Positions 24,484 to 32,692 are shown, numbered from the stretch's first letter. The stretch is 64,000 nt of DNA from Actinomycetota bacterium (GCA_004366385.1 SIRU01000034.1:1-64000), one strand, 5' to 3'. Numbers and translations are program-made. The notes: generated by a model not told the origin, from the sequence alone.

Positions 24484-26499
24484 ATGGGCACAGCTTTCCG
24501 GCGTCCGCTCGCACGAGCGGTCGTCACGACGCTCGTCGCGCTGTTCGCCGCCGCGTCGCTGGCCGGCGCCGCGTACTCCGACGGGAAGAAGGGCTCGTCG
24601 GCGCCGAAGGCGCACTTCACGCTGACGATCCTGCACAACAACGACGGCGAGTCGCGGTTGACGGCCGCCGGGACCGGCGTGCTGGCGCAGTACGGCGGCA
24701 TCGCGCGCTTCGCGACCGTTGTCGAGAACCTGCGCAAGGAGGCTCTGAAGAAGCCCAAGGGCAAGCCCGACAGCCCGAAGCGGGGCGTGATCACGCTCTC
24801 GTCCGGCGACAACTTCCTCGCCGGCGCCGAGTGGAACGCGAGCCTCGTGAAGGGCCCGCCGTTCTACGACTCGATCGGCCTCGACATGATCGGGTACGAC
24901 GCGATGGCGCTCGGGAACCACGAGTTCGACTTCGGGCCCGAGACGCTCGCCGACTTCATCGAGGGCTTCGACTCGCCGGTGCCGTTCCTGAGCTCGAACC
25001 TCGAGTTCGACCAGGAGCCGCGGCTCCAGGCGCTCGTCCGCGAGAAGAGCAAGCACTGCGGGCGTGGCGGCCGCGATGACGACGATGACGACGATGACGA
25101 CGACGACCGCGGCACGAAGGGGAGCAAGGGCAAGGGCAAGGGCAAGGACGACGACAAGGGCAAGAAGAGCAAGAAGAAGCGGAACTGCGGCGGCTTCATC
25201 GCCCAGAGCGTCGTCGTGAAGGAGGCCGGCGAAGAGATCGGCGTCATCGGCGCGACGACTCCCCTGCTCCCGGCGATCTCGAGCCCGCGCAACGTGAGAG
25301 TGCTGCAGGACGTGGCCGGCGAGATCCAGAAGGAGGTCACCCGGCTTCAGAAGAAGGGCGTCGACATCATCGTCCTCATCAGCCACCTCCAGAACGTGAA
25401 CGAGGATCTCGCGCTGGCGCCGATGCTGAAGGGGATCGACGTGATGATCGCGGGCGGCGGCGACGAGCTGCTCGCCAACCCGGGGACGCCGCTCGTGCCA
25501 GGCGACTCGATCCAGCGGGAGTACCCGATCTTCGCGACGGGCGGCGACGGAGCGAGGATCCCGGTCGTCACGACCGCGGGTGACTACAAGTACGTCGGGA
25601 AGCTCACGGTCGACTTCGACAAGAAGGGCAAGATCGTCACTGTCCACAACGGCCCGGTGCGGGTGTCCGGGAATCCGGCCGATCCGGATGCGGTCGCGCC
25701 GAGCCCCGCCATCCAGACAGCTGTGGTCGAGCCGGTCGCGGCGTCCGTCGCCGGTCTTGCAGCGAACGTCATCGCCCAGTCCCAGGTGGCGCTCGAGGGT
25801 CGCAGGCCGGCGATCCGGCAGCGTGAGACGAACCTCGGGAACCTGATGGCGGATGCCCTCAGGTGGCAGGGCGAGCAGCTGGCGGCGTCGTTCGGCGTCC
25901 CGGTCCCGCAGGTCGGGATCCAGAACGGCGGCGGCATCCGCAACGGAAACCTCATCCCGCCCGGCCCGATCACCGAGCTGACGACGTTCCAGATCGCGGC
26001 CTTCACCAACTTCGTCAGCGTCGTGCCGAACATCCCGCCGGCGCAGCTCAAGGAGCTGCTCGAGAACGGGATCTCGCGCGAGCCGCTCGAGGACGGGCGC
26101 TTCACGCAGGTGTCCGGCCTCAGGTTCACGTACGACGTGGCCGGGACGGCGCAGGTCGTGAACAACGAGGGCGTCGTGCTCACTCCCGGGAACCGCATCC
26201 GCACGGTGACGCTGGACAACGGGACGCCGATCATCGTCAACGGCGCGGTGGCGCCGGGCGCGCCGAACGTCGCGATCGCGACGAACGACTTCTCGGCCCG
26301 TGGCGGCGATCAGTACCCGTTCCGCGGGGCGCCGTTCACGACCCTCGGAGTCGTGTACCAGCAGGCGCTGTTCAACTACCTCACGTCGCCCGTGGGGCTG
26401 AACGGGACGATCACGACGGCTCGGTACCCGGAAGGCGGCGAGGGGCGCATCACCTGCGTCGACTCGAACACGCCGGGAGTCGCGCCGGACTGCCCGTAG
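24484..26499 (+). CDS. Secreted 5'-nucleotidase/UshA-like metallophosphatase with Asp/Lys-rich insert
   Basis: 671 residues. After a signal peptide (VVTTLVALFAAASLAGAAYS), the metallophosphatase domain shows LTILHNNDGESRL, SSGDNFLAGAEWN, ALGNHEFDFG and VLISHLQNVNED with the metal ligands. Between two Cys (near residues 194 and 233) lies an insert of eleven consecutive Asp followed by Lys/Gly repeats. The C-terminal nucleotide-binding domain has RQRETNLGNLMADALRWQ and IQNGGGIRNGNLIPPGPIT. It should dephosphorylate nucleotides outside the cell. Divergent from phoX, which has a similar but shorter Asp run. Strong ribosome-binding site. Confidence 0.9.
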   Translation: MGTAFRRPLARAVVTTLVALFAAASLAGAAYSDGKKGSSAPKAHFTLTILHNNDGESRLTAAGTGVLAQYGGIARFATVVENLRKEALKKPKGKPDSPKRGVITLSSGDNFLAGAEWNASLVKGPPFYDSIGLDMIGYDAMALGNHEFDFGPETLADFIEGFDSPVPFLSSNLEFDQEPRLQALVREKSKHCGRGGRDDDDDDDDDDDRGTKGSKGKGKGKDDDKGKKSKKKRNCGGFIAQSVVVKEAGEEIGVIGATTPLLPAISSPRNVRVLQDVAGEIQKEVTRLQKKGVDIIVLISHLQNVNEDLALAPMLKGIDVMIAGGGDELLANPGTPLVPGDSIQREYPIFATGGDGARIPVVTTAGDYKYVGKLTVDFDKKGKIVTVHNGPVRVSGNPADPDAVAPSPAIQTAVVEPVAASVAGLAANVIAQSQVALEGRRPAIRQRETNLGNLMADALRWQGEQLAASFGVPVPQVGIQNGGGIRNGNLIPPGPITELTTFQIAAFTNFVSVVPNIPPAQLKELLENGISREPLEDGRFTQVSGLRFTYDVAGTAQVVNNEGVVLTPGNRIRTVTLDNGTPIIVNGAVAPGAPNVAIATNDFSARGGDQYPFRGAPFTTLGVVYQQALFNYLTSPVGLNGTITTARYPEGGEGRITCVDSNTPGVAPDCP

Positions 26500-26516
26500 G
26501 CGAGTCGCATCGCTCG

Positions 26517-26547
26517 GAGGAAGGGCCCGCAGCGCGGGCCCTTCCTC
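26517..26547. terminator. Bidirectional terminator hairpin, perfect 14-bp stem
   Basis: GAGGAAGGGCCCGC (26517-26530), loop AGC, GCGGGCCCTTCCTC (26534-26547). It fills the 50-nt gap between the convergent UshA-like and DUF354 genes. Confidence 0.75.
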
Positions 26548-26549
26548 GT

Positions 26550-27557
26550 TCAGAGGGCGGTGAGCATGAGGTCGAGGAGGAGCGCGGGGTCGCGCTCGAC
26601 GCGCTTGCGTGTGCCGCCGCGCTTCCCGAGCACGAGCTCGTCGGCGGACTCGAGCCTGCGCAGCCTGCCCGCGCGGATCAGGCCTTCGTCGACCGCGCCG
26701 ATCCGGCCTGCGAACGTCGTGTAGACGGGGACGCCGAGCGCCGCCGCCTCCCGGTTCATCGTCCCGCCCGCCGAGACGACGAGGTCGGAGAGCGCGACGA
26801 GGCTCTGCGCGTCGACCGCGTGCTCCGGGACGACGAGCGACGGGAGCTCGAGGCCGAGGATCGCGGCGCGCTGCTCGGCGGTGCGGGGGAGGACGACTGC
26901 CTGCACGTCCGCGGCCGTGCCGAGCCGCCGGAGGACGTTCGCGAAGAGCGGGTTCCCGTGCCGGTGGTAGAGCGAGACGTCGGGCGGCGTACGGACGACG
27001 ACGAGGATCCGCTCCGGGTCGAGGCCGAGCTCGTCGAGCACGCCGTGATCGGGCTCGAAGCCGGCGAGGTAGTACTCCTCCTCGAGCCCCGGGAAACGGC
27101 GCACCTTGCGCTCACGGGCGCCGAGCCGGTCGAGGCGCTCCTGCGGGATCGCGTCCGGGACGACGACGCGACGCGCCGCCCGCGACCCGAGCCCGTGCTG
27201 GACACGCGCGAGCTCGTAGTCGAACGCGTACGCGGACGGGATGCCGAGCGAGCGTGCGACCAACTGCGGCTCGTGCGAGGCGTGCGAGAGCACGAGGTCG
27301 AAGCCGCGACGCCTCGACCAGCGGCGCAGCGCGGGGAGGCGGCCGGCTGCCGCGCGTGCCTTCCCGAGCGTGCTCGCGCCGCCGTGCCCAGGCCCGACGA
27401 CCTCGTGCGGGATCCCGTGCAGGCGCAGGAGCTCGACCGTCTGCGCGTACTCGCGCGTCGTCACCTCCACCTCGTGCCCCCGCTGCTCGAGCAGTGCGAT
27501 CAGCGGCCAGAAGAACGGCACCTGTGGCGAGTTCGAGACGTCGATCCAGACGCGCAC
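26550..27557 (-). CDS. DUF354 family protein (predicted glycosyltransferase-like)
   Basis: 335 residues. N-terminal WIDVSNSPQVPFFWPLIALL and HEVEVTTREYAQTVELL are DUF354 landmarks; FDLVLSHASHEPQLVARSLG, YAFDYELARVQHG and the C-terminal VSAGGTMNREAAALGVPVYTTFAG (part) match the second Rossmann half of GT-B-like folds. The biochemical role of this family is not established; glycan assembly is the usual guess. GTG 27557 lies six nt after a TAGGGT -10, and the gene is divergent from lysR with 40 nt between the starts. Confidence 0.85.
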   Translation of the reverse strand: MRVWIDVSNSPQVPFFWPLIALLEQRGHEVEVTTREYAQTVELLRLHGIPHEVVGPGHGGASTLGKARAAAGRLPALRRWSRRRGFDLVLSHASHEPQLVARSLGIPSAYAFDYELARVQHGLGSRAARRVVVPDAIPQERLDRLGARERKVRRFPGLEEEYYLAGFEPDHGVLDELGLDPERILVVVRTPPDVSLYHRHGNPLFANVLRRLGTAADVQAVVLPRTAEQRAAILGLELPSLVVPEHAVDAQSLVALSDLVVSAGGTMNREAAALGVPVYTTFAGRIGAVDEGLIRAGRLRRLESADELVLGKRGGTRKRVERDPALLLDLMLTAL

Positions 27558-27563
27558 GCTCTG

Positions 27564-27569
27564 ACCCTA
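27564..27569 (-). promoter_or_regulatory. -10 box TAGGGT of the DUF354 gene (leaderless)
   Basis: TAGGGT on the minus strand, six nt before GTG 27557. It is 14 bp from the LysR-type palindrome, so the regulator bound there could affect this promoter too. Confidence 0.45.
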
Positions 27570-27582
27570 GCCGTGCGCTGGT

Positions 27583-27601
27583 GGATAACGTTCGCTTATG
27601 G
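27583..27601 (+). promoter_or_regulatory. LysR-type operator GGATAA-N7-TTATGG over the lysR -10 and start codon
   Basis: GGATAA (27583-27588), CGTTCGC, TTATGG (27596-27601). It has the T-N11-A spacing of LysR sites. TAACGT (27586-27591), six nt before ATG 27598, is the likely -10, so occupancy should block lysR transcription. The same palindrome, perfect, lies at 30544-30562. Confidence 0.6.
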
Positions 27602-28494
27602 ACACGAAGCAGCTGGCGGCGTTCTGCATGGTCGTCGAACGGCGGAGCTTCTCGCAGGCGGCCGAGCGGCTCGGCGTGACGCAGCCGGCGGTCTCGCTCC
27701 AGGTCCGCGCGCTCGAGAAGCGTCTCGGCACGCAGCTCCTCGACCGCTCGGGGCGGCGGGTCGAGCCGACGGAGGCGGGGCTGCGGCTGTACCGCGGCGC
27801 GCAGAAACTGCTCGCGCTCGAGGAGCAGCTGGTCGCGGACGTTGCCGCCTCGACGGACGGCGAGTTGCGCGGCGACCTCGTGCTCGGTGCCTCGACCGGC
27901 CCGGCGGCGATCGTCGTCCCCGTCCTGCTCGGCGAGTTCCAGCGCGAGAGCCCGGACGTGCGGGTCTTCCTCACCGTGTCGGACACGCACACGGTCGTCG
28001 AGCGCGTCGCCGAGCGCGAGCTCGAGCTCGGCATCGTCGGCGCGTCGCGGCGCCACCGCGGCGTTCGCTTCGAGCCGTTCTTCGCGGACGAGGTCATCCT
28101 CGCGTGCCCGCCGGGGCACCGTTTCGCGGGTCGCACGGTCACGCTGGACGAGCTGCGCGACGACACCCTGATCCTCATGCAGGAGGGCGCCGGCGTGCGG
28201 CAGATCGTCGAAGACGCGCTCCGGCGGCAGGGTGTCCGGCTCCGGGACCTCGACGTGCGGCTCGAGCTCGGGCTGCAGGAGTCGGTCAGGCGCGCGGTCG
28301 AGGAGGGGTACGGCGTCACGTTCATCTCGCGGACGGCGGTGGAGCCGGAGCTCGCGGACGGGCGGCTCGCGGAGGCGCGGGTCGAGGGCCTCGACGCGAG
28401 CCGCGAGATCTCGCTCGCGTCCGCTGCCGGCCGCACGCGCACGCGGGTCGCGGAGGCGTTCGTCGAGTTCGCGCGGGGCCGCGTCGGTAGATAA
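27598..28494 (+). CDS. LysR-family transcriptional regulator (CysL/CbbR-like)
   Basis: 298 residues. The N-terminal HTH reads LAAFCMVVERRSFSQAAERL and TQPAVSLQVRALEKRLGTQL; an effector domain follows with GASTGPAAIVVPVLLGEF, VERVAERELELGIVG and ELGLQESVRRAVEEGYGVTF (near residue 225). The look is of the CysL/CysB/CbbR branch whose ligands are small anions or sulfur/carbon metabolites. ATG 27598 lies inside its own operator. An almost identical operator precedes the fumarase-ComA-sulfate operon, so I infer that this protein represses itself and controls that operon. Its TAA stop abuts a REP-like element. Confidence 0.9.
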   Translation: MDTKQLAAFCMVVERRSFSQAAERLGVTQPAVSLQVRALEKRLGTQLLDRSGRRVEPTEAGLRLYRGAQKLLALEEQLVADVAASTDGELRGDLVLGASTGPAAIVVPVLLGEFQRESPDVRVFLTVSDTHTVVERVAERELELGIVGASRRHRGVRFEPFFADEVILACPPGHRFAGRTVTLDELRDDTLILMQEGAGVRQIVEDALRRQGVRLRDLDVRLELGLQESVRRAVEEGYGVTFISRTAVEPELADGRLAEARVEGLDASREISLASAAGRTRTRVAEAFVEFARGRVGR

Positions 28495-28664
28495 AGACCG
28501 GTGTCAGACACCGGTCTTGTCAAGAGGTCTCTGTGCCGAGACCGCAACGATGTGTCCACAGCAGCGGGGGTCAATGTGGCTCCGCAGTGCGGAGTCGAGC
28601 CGAATGGGACCTGTCATCGCCGCGGCGACCGCTGGAGGCCGAGAACCGGTGTCTGACACCGGCT
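28491..28664. repeat. Palindrome-bounded intergenic element, copy 1
   Basis: Left palindrome ACCGGTGTCAGACACCGGT (28497-28515), then CTTGTCAAGAGG, an inner GTCCACAG, and right palindrome ACCGGTGTCTGACACCGG (28645-28662). The outer A/T-rich base run and the left/right spacing (148 bp between palindrome starts) are shared with copies near 43.0 and 63.0 kb. It fills the gap between the convergent lysR and methyltransferase genes. Confidence 0.75.
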
Positions 28665-28669
28665 TCGCC

Positions 28670-29587
28670 CTACGCCGGGCGCGCGACCAGCACGAGCGCG
28701 GTGACCGCGAGGTCGTCGAGCGTGTAGCCGCGGAAGCGCTCCGCGACCTCGAGCCGCGCGAGCTCCGCCAGGCCCGCCTCGTCCGGCCGCGTCGCCGTCT
28801 CCTCCACCACCGCGAGGCCCGCCTCGACGAACGCGCCCAGGTAGTCCGGCCGGCGCAGGCGGTTCTGGTACAGGAGATCGGAGTTGAGCCAGCGCCACCG
28901 CGAGTCCTCGTAGCGGAGGAAGTTGTAGGGCGTGAGGCCGCGGTCGAAGTACGAGTAGTGGTCGGCGAGGTCGATGCGCGAGCTCATGACTCCGTCCGGG
29001 CGCAACAGCCGGCGGCACTCGGCCAGGATCGGCGGGATGTCGACGGCGGGGATGTGCTCGAGCGTGTTCGTGCTCGTGACGAGATCGACGCACGCGTCCT
29101 CGAACCCGGTCGAGCGCGCATCCCGCGGCGCCACGTAGTCGATGCCGAAACGCTCTCGGAGGTCGTCCGCCGACGAGATGGCACCCGCGTCCGGCACGCG
29201 GATCTCCCGGGCCGCCGCCGCCTCGAGCTCCGGCGCGAGCCGCCTTAGCCGCTCGAGCGCGCCGTTCACGAGCTCGGGTCGGAGGTTCGCGTGGATGTCG
29301 ACGAGGAGCTGCCGCTCGGCCCCGAGCGCCCAGTACGCGACCGGCACGGCGAGGTCCCACCCGGCGCCGAACTCGTAGAGCACGGCCTCGCCGAGCGGCC
29401 GCCCCGGCCCGTGCTCCTCGTACGCCCGCAGGTGCGCCGTCGCACGCTCGAACTTCCGCCGGAACGCGGCCTCCGAGGCGGGCAGCGAGCGCGAGACGTG
29501 CCGCTGGAAGAGGTAGTTGACGCTCTCGGACGCGGGAAGCGCGCTCATGCCCTTCTGGAGAGCGGCCTTCACGAGCCAGCGCGCCAC
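28670..29587 (-). CDS. SAM-dependent methyltransferase (class I-like)
   Basis: 305 residues. An N-terminal helical part is followed by a Rossmann-type SAM domain: VLYEFGAGWDLAVPVAYW (motif I), LLVDIHANLRPELV, IDYVAPRDARS, VDLVTSTNTLEHIPAVDIP near residue 170 and CRRLLRPDGVMSSRIDLADHY. It ends with RFRGYTLDDLAVTALVLVAR. The acceptor is unknown; similar proteins sit in glycan clusters. GTG 29587 is chosen because a TAGGGT -10 lies seven nt before it; a GTG at 29596 would overlap that box. Confidence 0.75.
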   Translation of the reverse strand: MARWLVKAALQKGMSALPASESVNYLFQRHVSRSLPASEAAFRRKFERATAHLRAYEEHGPGRPLGEAVLYEFGAGWDLAVPVAYWALGAERQLLVDIHANLRPELVNGALERLRRLAPELEAAAAREIRVPDAGAISSADDLRERFGIDYVAPRDARSTGFEDACVDLVTSTNTLEHIPAVDIPPILAECRRLLRPDGVMSSRIDLADHYSYFDRGLTPYNFLRYEDSRWRWLNSDLLYQNRLRRPDYLGAFVEAGLAVVEETATRPDEAGLAELARLEVAERFRGYTLDDLAVTALVLVARPA

Positions 29588-29594
29588 GCGCGCC

Positions 29595-29600
29595 ACCCTA
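29595..29600 (-). promoter_or_regulatory. -10 box TAGGGT of the methyltransferase gene
   Basis: TAGGGT on the minus strand, seven nt before GTG 29587. Confidence 0.4.
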
Positions 29601-29621
29601 CCGGGGCTTGACGATCCCCGC

Positions 29622-30059
29622 GTGTGGGCCGACGATGCGGCGGTGGTCGAGTACGGGAGCATCGTGGCCGCGATGGCCGTCCTCGCCTCGACGCTGGGTG
29701 GGGCGTTCGGGCAGAAGCTCGCCGTGCTGCCGACGTCCGGCGCGACGGCCGTCTCCGCCTTGAGCGCAGGCGCCCGCGCGCAGGGTGTCGCTCCGGCGCA
29801 GGCCCGCGCCGCCTACAAGCGCGCACCGTACAAGAAGCCCGTGCTCAAGTACCTGTACGCGGTCGGCTGGATCGGCGGGAAGAAGAGCCCGCTCTCGTGC
29901 CTGTTCGCGCGCGTCCAGCCGAAGCAGACCGAGGCGGAGGCGCTCGCCGAGATCCGGAAGAACAGGAAGCTCTCGAAGCAGCTCGCGCGCCGGGGCGTGA
30001 GCAAGCCCGCCGCGGCGAAGGTCGTCGTCGCCGGGATCGCCTCCGCCTGCTCGTCGTAG
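29622..30059 (+). CDS. Small Ala/Lys-rich protein with one hydrophobic N-terminal segment, function unknown
   Basis: About 145 residues from GTG 29622. A hydrophobic stretch YGSIVAAMAVLASTLGGAFG near the start could be a signal or anchor. The rest is basic and helical, with KYLYAVGWIGGKKSPLSC and LAEIRKNRKLSKQLARRGV. Two or three Cys are present (SPLSCLFAR, IASACSS). No family recognised. A GACGAT box six nt before the start resembles a -10 with one mismatch. It is divergent from the methyltransferase gene. Confidence 0.5.
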   Translation: MWADDAAVVEYGSIVAAMAVLASTLGGAFGQKLAVLPTSGATAVSALSAGARAQGVAPAQARAAYKRAPYKKPVLKYLYAVGWIGGKKSPLSCLFARVQPKQTEAEALAEIRKNRKLSKQLARRGVSKPAAAKVVVAGIASACSS

Positions 30060-30093
30060 GAGTGAGGCTCGCCCGGACGACCCGAGGCCGCCC

Positions 30094-30483
30094 CTACGTG
30101 GTCTCGGACTTCGCCGGCCGGCGACCGCCCATCACGCGCCGCAGGCTGACGACGCCGAGGACGTTCTGGCCGTCCACCACCGGCAGGTGCCGGAAGCCGT
30201 TGTCGAGCATGATCTTCGCGGCCTCCTCGAGATCCAGCTCCGGGGGAGCCGTTATCGGGTCCGACGTCATCCACTGGCGGACACGCGCGTCGCTCGTGTG
30301 CACCCGCGCGGCCATCGCGCGCAGCATGTCGCGCTCGGTGAGGATGCCGATCAGCCGGCCGAAGTCGCGCACCACCACGGCGCCCGTGTTCTGCTGCGTC
30401 ATGCGCTCCGCGACCTCGCCGAGCGTGTCCTCGGGCGCGACGGTGATGAAGTTGGGGGAGACGACCTCTGCGAGCGTGCCCAT
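30094..30483 (-). CDS. CBS-domain-pair protein
   Basis: 129 residues, two CBS repeats: VVSPNFITVAPEDTLGEVAERM with GAVVVRDFGRLIGILTERDML (residues 1-60), and WMTSDPITAPPELDLEEAAKIM with HLPVVDGQNVLGVVSLRRVM (70-125). Stand-alone CBS pairs bind adenine nucleotides and act as energy or redox sensors for partner proteins. ATG 30483 follows a TAGACT box at ten nt. It is divergent from the flavoprotein operon. Confidence 0.88.
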   Translation of the reverse strand: MGTLAEVVSPNFITVAPEDTLGEVAERMTQQNTGAVVVRDFGRLIGILTERDMLRAMAARVHTSDARVRQWMTSDPITAPPELDLEEAAKIMLDNGFRHLPVVDGQNVLGVVSLRRVMGGRRPAKSETT

Positions 30484-30492
30484 CGTTCGCGC

Positions 30493-30498
30493 GAGTCT
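30493..30498 (-). promoter_or_regulatory. -10 box TAGACT of the CBS gene
   Basis: TAGACT on the minus strand, ten nt before ATG 30483. Confidence 0.4.
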
Positions 30499-30543
30499 AT
30501 CCGGTCGCGCCCCGCGCCGCCGATGGCCGCCCGGTGAGCGTTT

Positions 30544-30562
30544 GGATAACGTCTGATTATCC
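30544..30562 (+). promoter_or_regulatory. Perfect LysR-type operator GGATAA-N7-TTATCC before the flavoprotein-fumarase-sulfate operon
   Basis: GGATAA (30544-30549), CGTCTGA, TTATCC (30557-30562). If transcription starts at or near ATG 30594, the site covers about -50 to -32, where an activating LysR protein would replace a -35 box; none is seen. It matches the site over the lysR start (27583-27601). Confidence 0.65.
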
Positions 30563-30581
30563 GTTACATAAGGGGATGCGC

Positions 30582-30587
30582 TAGTAT
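30582..30587 (+). promoter_or_regulatory. -10 box TAGTAT of the flavoprotein operon (leaderless)
   Basis: TAGTAT lies six nt before ATG 30594 and inside GGGGAT-N8-ATCCCC. An alternative is TTGGAT (30542-30547)-N17-TACATA (30565-30570) with a 23-nt leader. Confidence 0.45.
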
Positions 30588-30593
30588 CCCCGC

Positions 30594-31799
30594 ATGCCTG
30601 CGACGGCCGCCCTCGACGTGCTCGTGGTCGGGAGCGGGGCCTCGGGACTCGCCGCTGCCGTCTCCGCCGAACGAGCCGGCGCCCGCGTCGCCCTCGCGAC
30701 GAAGACGACGCTCCAGGCGTGCAACTCGGCGAAGGCGCAGGGCGGCATCCAGGCCGCGCTCGGCGAGGACGACTCCCCGGAGATGCACGCCGAGGACGTC
30801 ATGCGCTCGTCGCACGACACCGCCGACCCCCGCCTCGTCCAGGTGCTCACCGGTGAGGCGCCCTCCGCGATTCATTGGCTCGAGGAGGTCGGCGTCGAGT
30901 TCACGCGCGACAACGGCGGCTACCGCCTAGCGCGCTGCGGCGGCGCCACGCGCAAGCGGCTCCTCCAGGTCGGCGACCGGACAGGCCACGCGATCACGAA
31001 GGCCCTGCGCGACGCGTACGAGGCGGGCGGCGGCGCCGAATTGCCGCACCACGTACTGCGATCACTCGAGCCCGCCGAGGGCGGCTGGCGTGCGAGCTTC
31101 GAGACGAAGGAGGGGCCAGCGACCGTGGATGCCGCGACGGTGATCCTCGCGGCGGGCGGCCGCTGCTTCGCCGAGGCCGAGGCGCGCGGCGAGCTCTCCA
31201 CGAACCACCCGAACGCCACCGGCGAGGTGACGCGGATCGCGCTCGACGCCGGCGCCGAGGCGCGTGACCTCGACGCGCTCCAGTACCACCCGAACGGCGG
31301 CGCATGGCCGCCGACGATGCAGGGCTACTCCATCCCGGAGACGACGCGTGCGTACGGCGCCGTGCTCCTGAACGCGGACGGCGAGGAGTTCACGGACTCG
31401 CTCGGCGCCCGCGACGCCGTCTCGCAGGCGATCGTGGAAGAGGTCGAGAAGGGCAAGGGCGTCTCAACGCCGGACGGGCGGCCTGCGGTCTGGCTCGACA
31501 CGACGAGGATCTCGGAGGAGGACGCGCAGATCTCGCTGCCGTACATGCTCCGCCGCTACCGCGGAGCGGGGATCGACCCGCTCACGGAGAGGATCTACAC
31601 GTACCCCGTCCTCCACTACCAGAACGGCGGGCTCGTGATCGACGAGCACGCGGAGACGACGCTCGAGGGCGTCTTCGCCTGCGGCGAGATCGCGGGCGGG
31701 ACGCACGGGAGGAACCGCATGATGGGAAACTCGCTCTTGGAGTGCACGGTGTTCGGCCGGCGCGCCGGGCGCGCGGCCGCGGAGAGGGCGCGCGCGTGA
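30594..31799 (+). CDS. FAD-dependent fumarate reductase/succinate dehydrogenase-like flavoprotein
   Basis: 401 residues. FAD site VLVVGSGASGLAAAVSAERA at the N-terminus, AKAQGGIQAALGEDDSPEMH and DRTGHAITKALRDAYEAG follow, LDALQYHPNG near 223 and RAYGAVLLNADGEEF near 250 hold catalytic His/Arg positions, and GVFACGEIAGGTHGRNRMMGNSL (part) ends the FAD domain. It is shorter than SdhA/FrdA (about 580-600) because the C-terminal domain is missing, closer to L-aspartate-oxidase or TfrA-like forms; no Fe-S or membrane subunit is nearby. First gene of a coupled operon with class I fumarase and sulfate genes. Substrate could be fumarate/succinate or an analogue. Confidence 0.8.
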   Translation: MPATAALDVLVVGSGASGLAAAVSAERAGARVALATKTTLQACNSAKAQGGIQAALGEDDSPEMHAEDVMRSSHDTADPRLVQVLTGEAPSAIHWLEEVGVEFTRDNGGYRLARCGGATRKRLLQVGDRTGHAITKALRDAYEAGGGAELPHHVLRSLEPAEGGWRASFETKEGPATVDAATVILAAGGRCFAEAEARGELSTNHPNATGEVTRIALDAGAEARDLDALQYHPNGGAWPPTMQGYSIPETTRAYGAVLLNADGEEFTDSLGARDAVSQAIVEEVEKGKGVSTPDGRPAVWLDTTRISEEDAQISLPYMLRRYRGAGIDPLTERIYTYPVLHYQNGGLVIDEHAETTLEGVFACGEIAGGTHGRNRMMGNSLLECTVFGRRAGRAAAERARA

Positions 31800-32692
31800 C
31801 CGTCGTGGCCACCGATCTCGGGCAGGCCGTCGAGGACGCGGCCGCGCACCTCTACGTCTGGGCGTTGAAGGACATCCCGCAGGACCTGCGCGACGCGCTC
31901 GGCGACGCGGCCGGCCGCGAGACCTCGGTCACGGGCCAGCGTGTCCTCCAGACCATCCTCCGCAACGTGAACGTCGCCGAGGAGGAGAAGAACCTCGTCT
32001 GCCAGGACACGGGGATCGCGGTGTACTACTGCCGCGTCGGCGAGGGTTTTCCCCTGCATCCAGCGCGGATCTACGAGGCGTTGAAGGCAGGGACGGAGCG
32101 CGCGACGGTCGAGCATCCGCTGCGCTCGAACACGGTGCACACGCTCACGCGCGAGAACACCGGCCAGAACGTCGGCTTCCGCGTGCCGATCGTCCATTGG
32201 GACTTCGTCCCGGACTGGGACGGTCTGGACGTGAAGTGCGTGCCGAAGGGCTCGGGCTCCGAGAACATGAGCTTCCTGAAGATGTGCGTCCCCGCCGACG
32301 GCGTCACGGGGATCAAGAAGTTCGTGCTCGAGTCGATCGTGGGCGCCGGCGGGAAGCCGTGCCCGCCGGGAATCGTGGGCGTCGGGATCGGCGGGTCGGC
32401 CGACTACGCGATGCACCTCGCGAAGGAGGCGATCGCGCGGCCCGTGGGGACCCGGAACCCCGACCCGCTCGTGGCCGAGCTCGAGGACGACCTCTTCCAG
32501 CTGCTGAACGAGACCGGAGTCGGGCCGATGGGGCTCGGCGGCGACGTGACCGTGCTCTCGGTGCACGTCGAGCACGCGGACACGCACATGACGCTGAACC
32601 CGGTCGCCGTCAACTACCAGTGCTGGGCCGCGCGGCGCGCCTCCGCGCACGTCGCCGCGGACGGCACGGTCGAGTACGAGAGGGACGCCTGA
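31796..32692 (+). CDS. Class I (Fe-S) fumarate hydratase alpha-type subunit
   Basis: 298 residues. NLVCQDTGIAVYYCRVG near residue 62, KCVPKGSGSENMSFLKM near 145 and GGKPCPPGIVGVGIGGSADY near 185 carry the three Cys that bind the [4Fe-4S] cluster in fumarase/L-tartrate dehydratase alpha subunits; ADTHMTLNPVAVNYQCWAAR lies near the end. The beta subunit is separated from it by a 100-codon ORF rather than adjoining directly. GTG overlaps the flavoprotein stop by four nt. Fumarate/malate is the default substrate; tartrate or sulfolactate-like hydroxy acids cannot be excluded. Confidence 0.88.
   Translation: MTVVATDLGQAVEDAAAHLYVWALKDIPQDLRDALGDAAGRETSVTGQRVLQTILRNVNVAEEEKNLVCQDTGIAVYYCRVGEGFPLHPARIYEALKAGTERATVEHPLRSNTVHTLTRENTGQNVGFRVPIVHWDFVPDWDGLDVKCVPKGSGSENMSFLKMCVPADGVTGIKKFVLESIVGAGGKPCPPGIVGVGIGGSADYAMHLAKEAIARPVGTRNPDPLVAELEDDLFQLLNETGVGPMGLGGDVTVLSVHVEHADTHMTLNPVAVNYQCWAARRASAHVAADGTVEYERDA

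Noticed and set aside
25863-28490. A plus-strand frame of 875 codons spanning the UshA-like, DUF354 and lysR genes
   Set aside because: It is out of frame with three well-supported genes and crosses a strong terminator.
30594-31799. Calling the flavoprotein L-aspartate oxidase (nadB)
   Set aside because: Length fits loosely, but no nadA/nadC is nearby and the neighbours are fumarase subunits; a general FrdA/SdhA-like call is safer.
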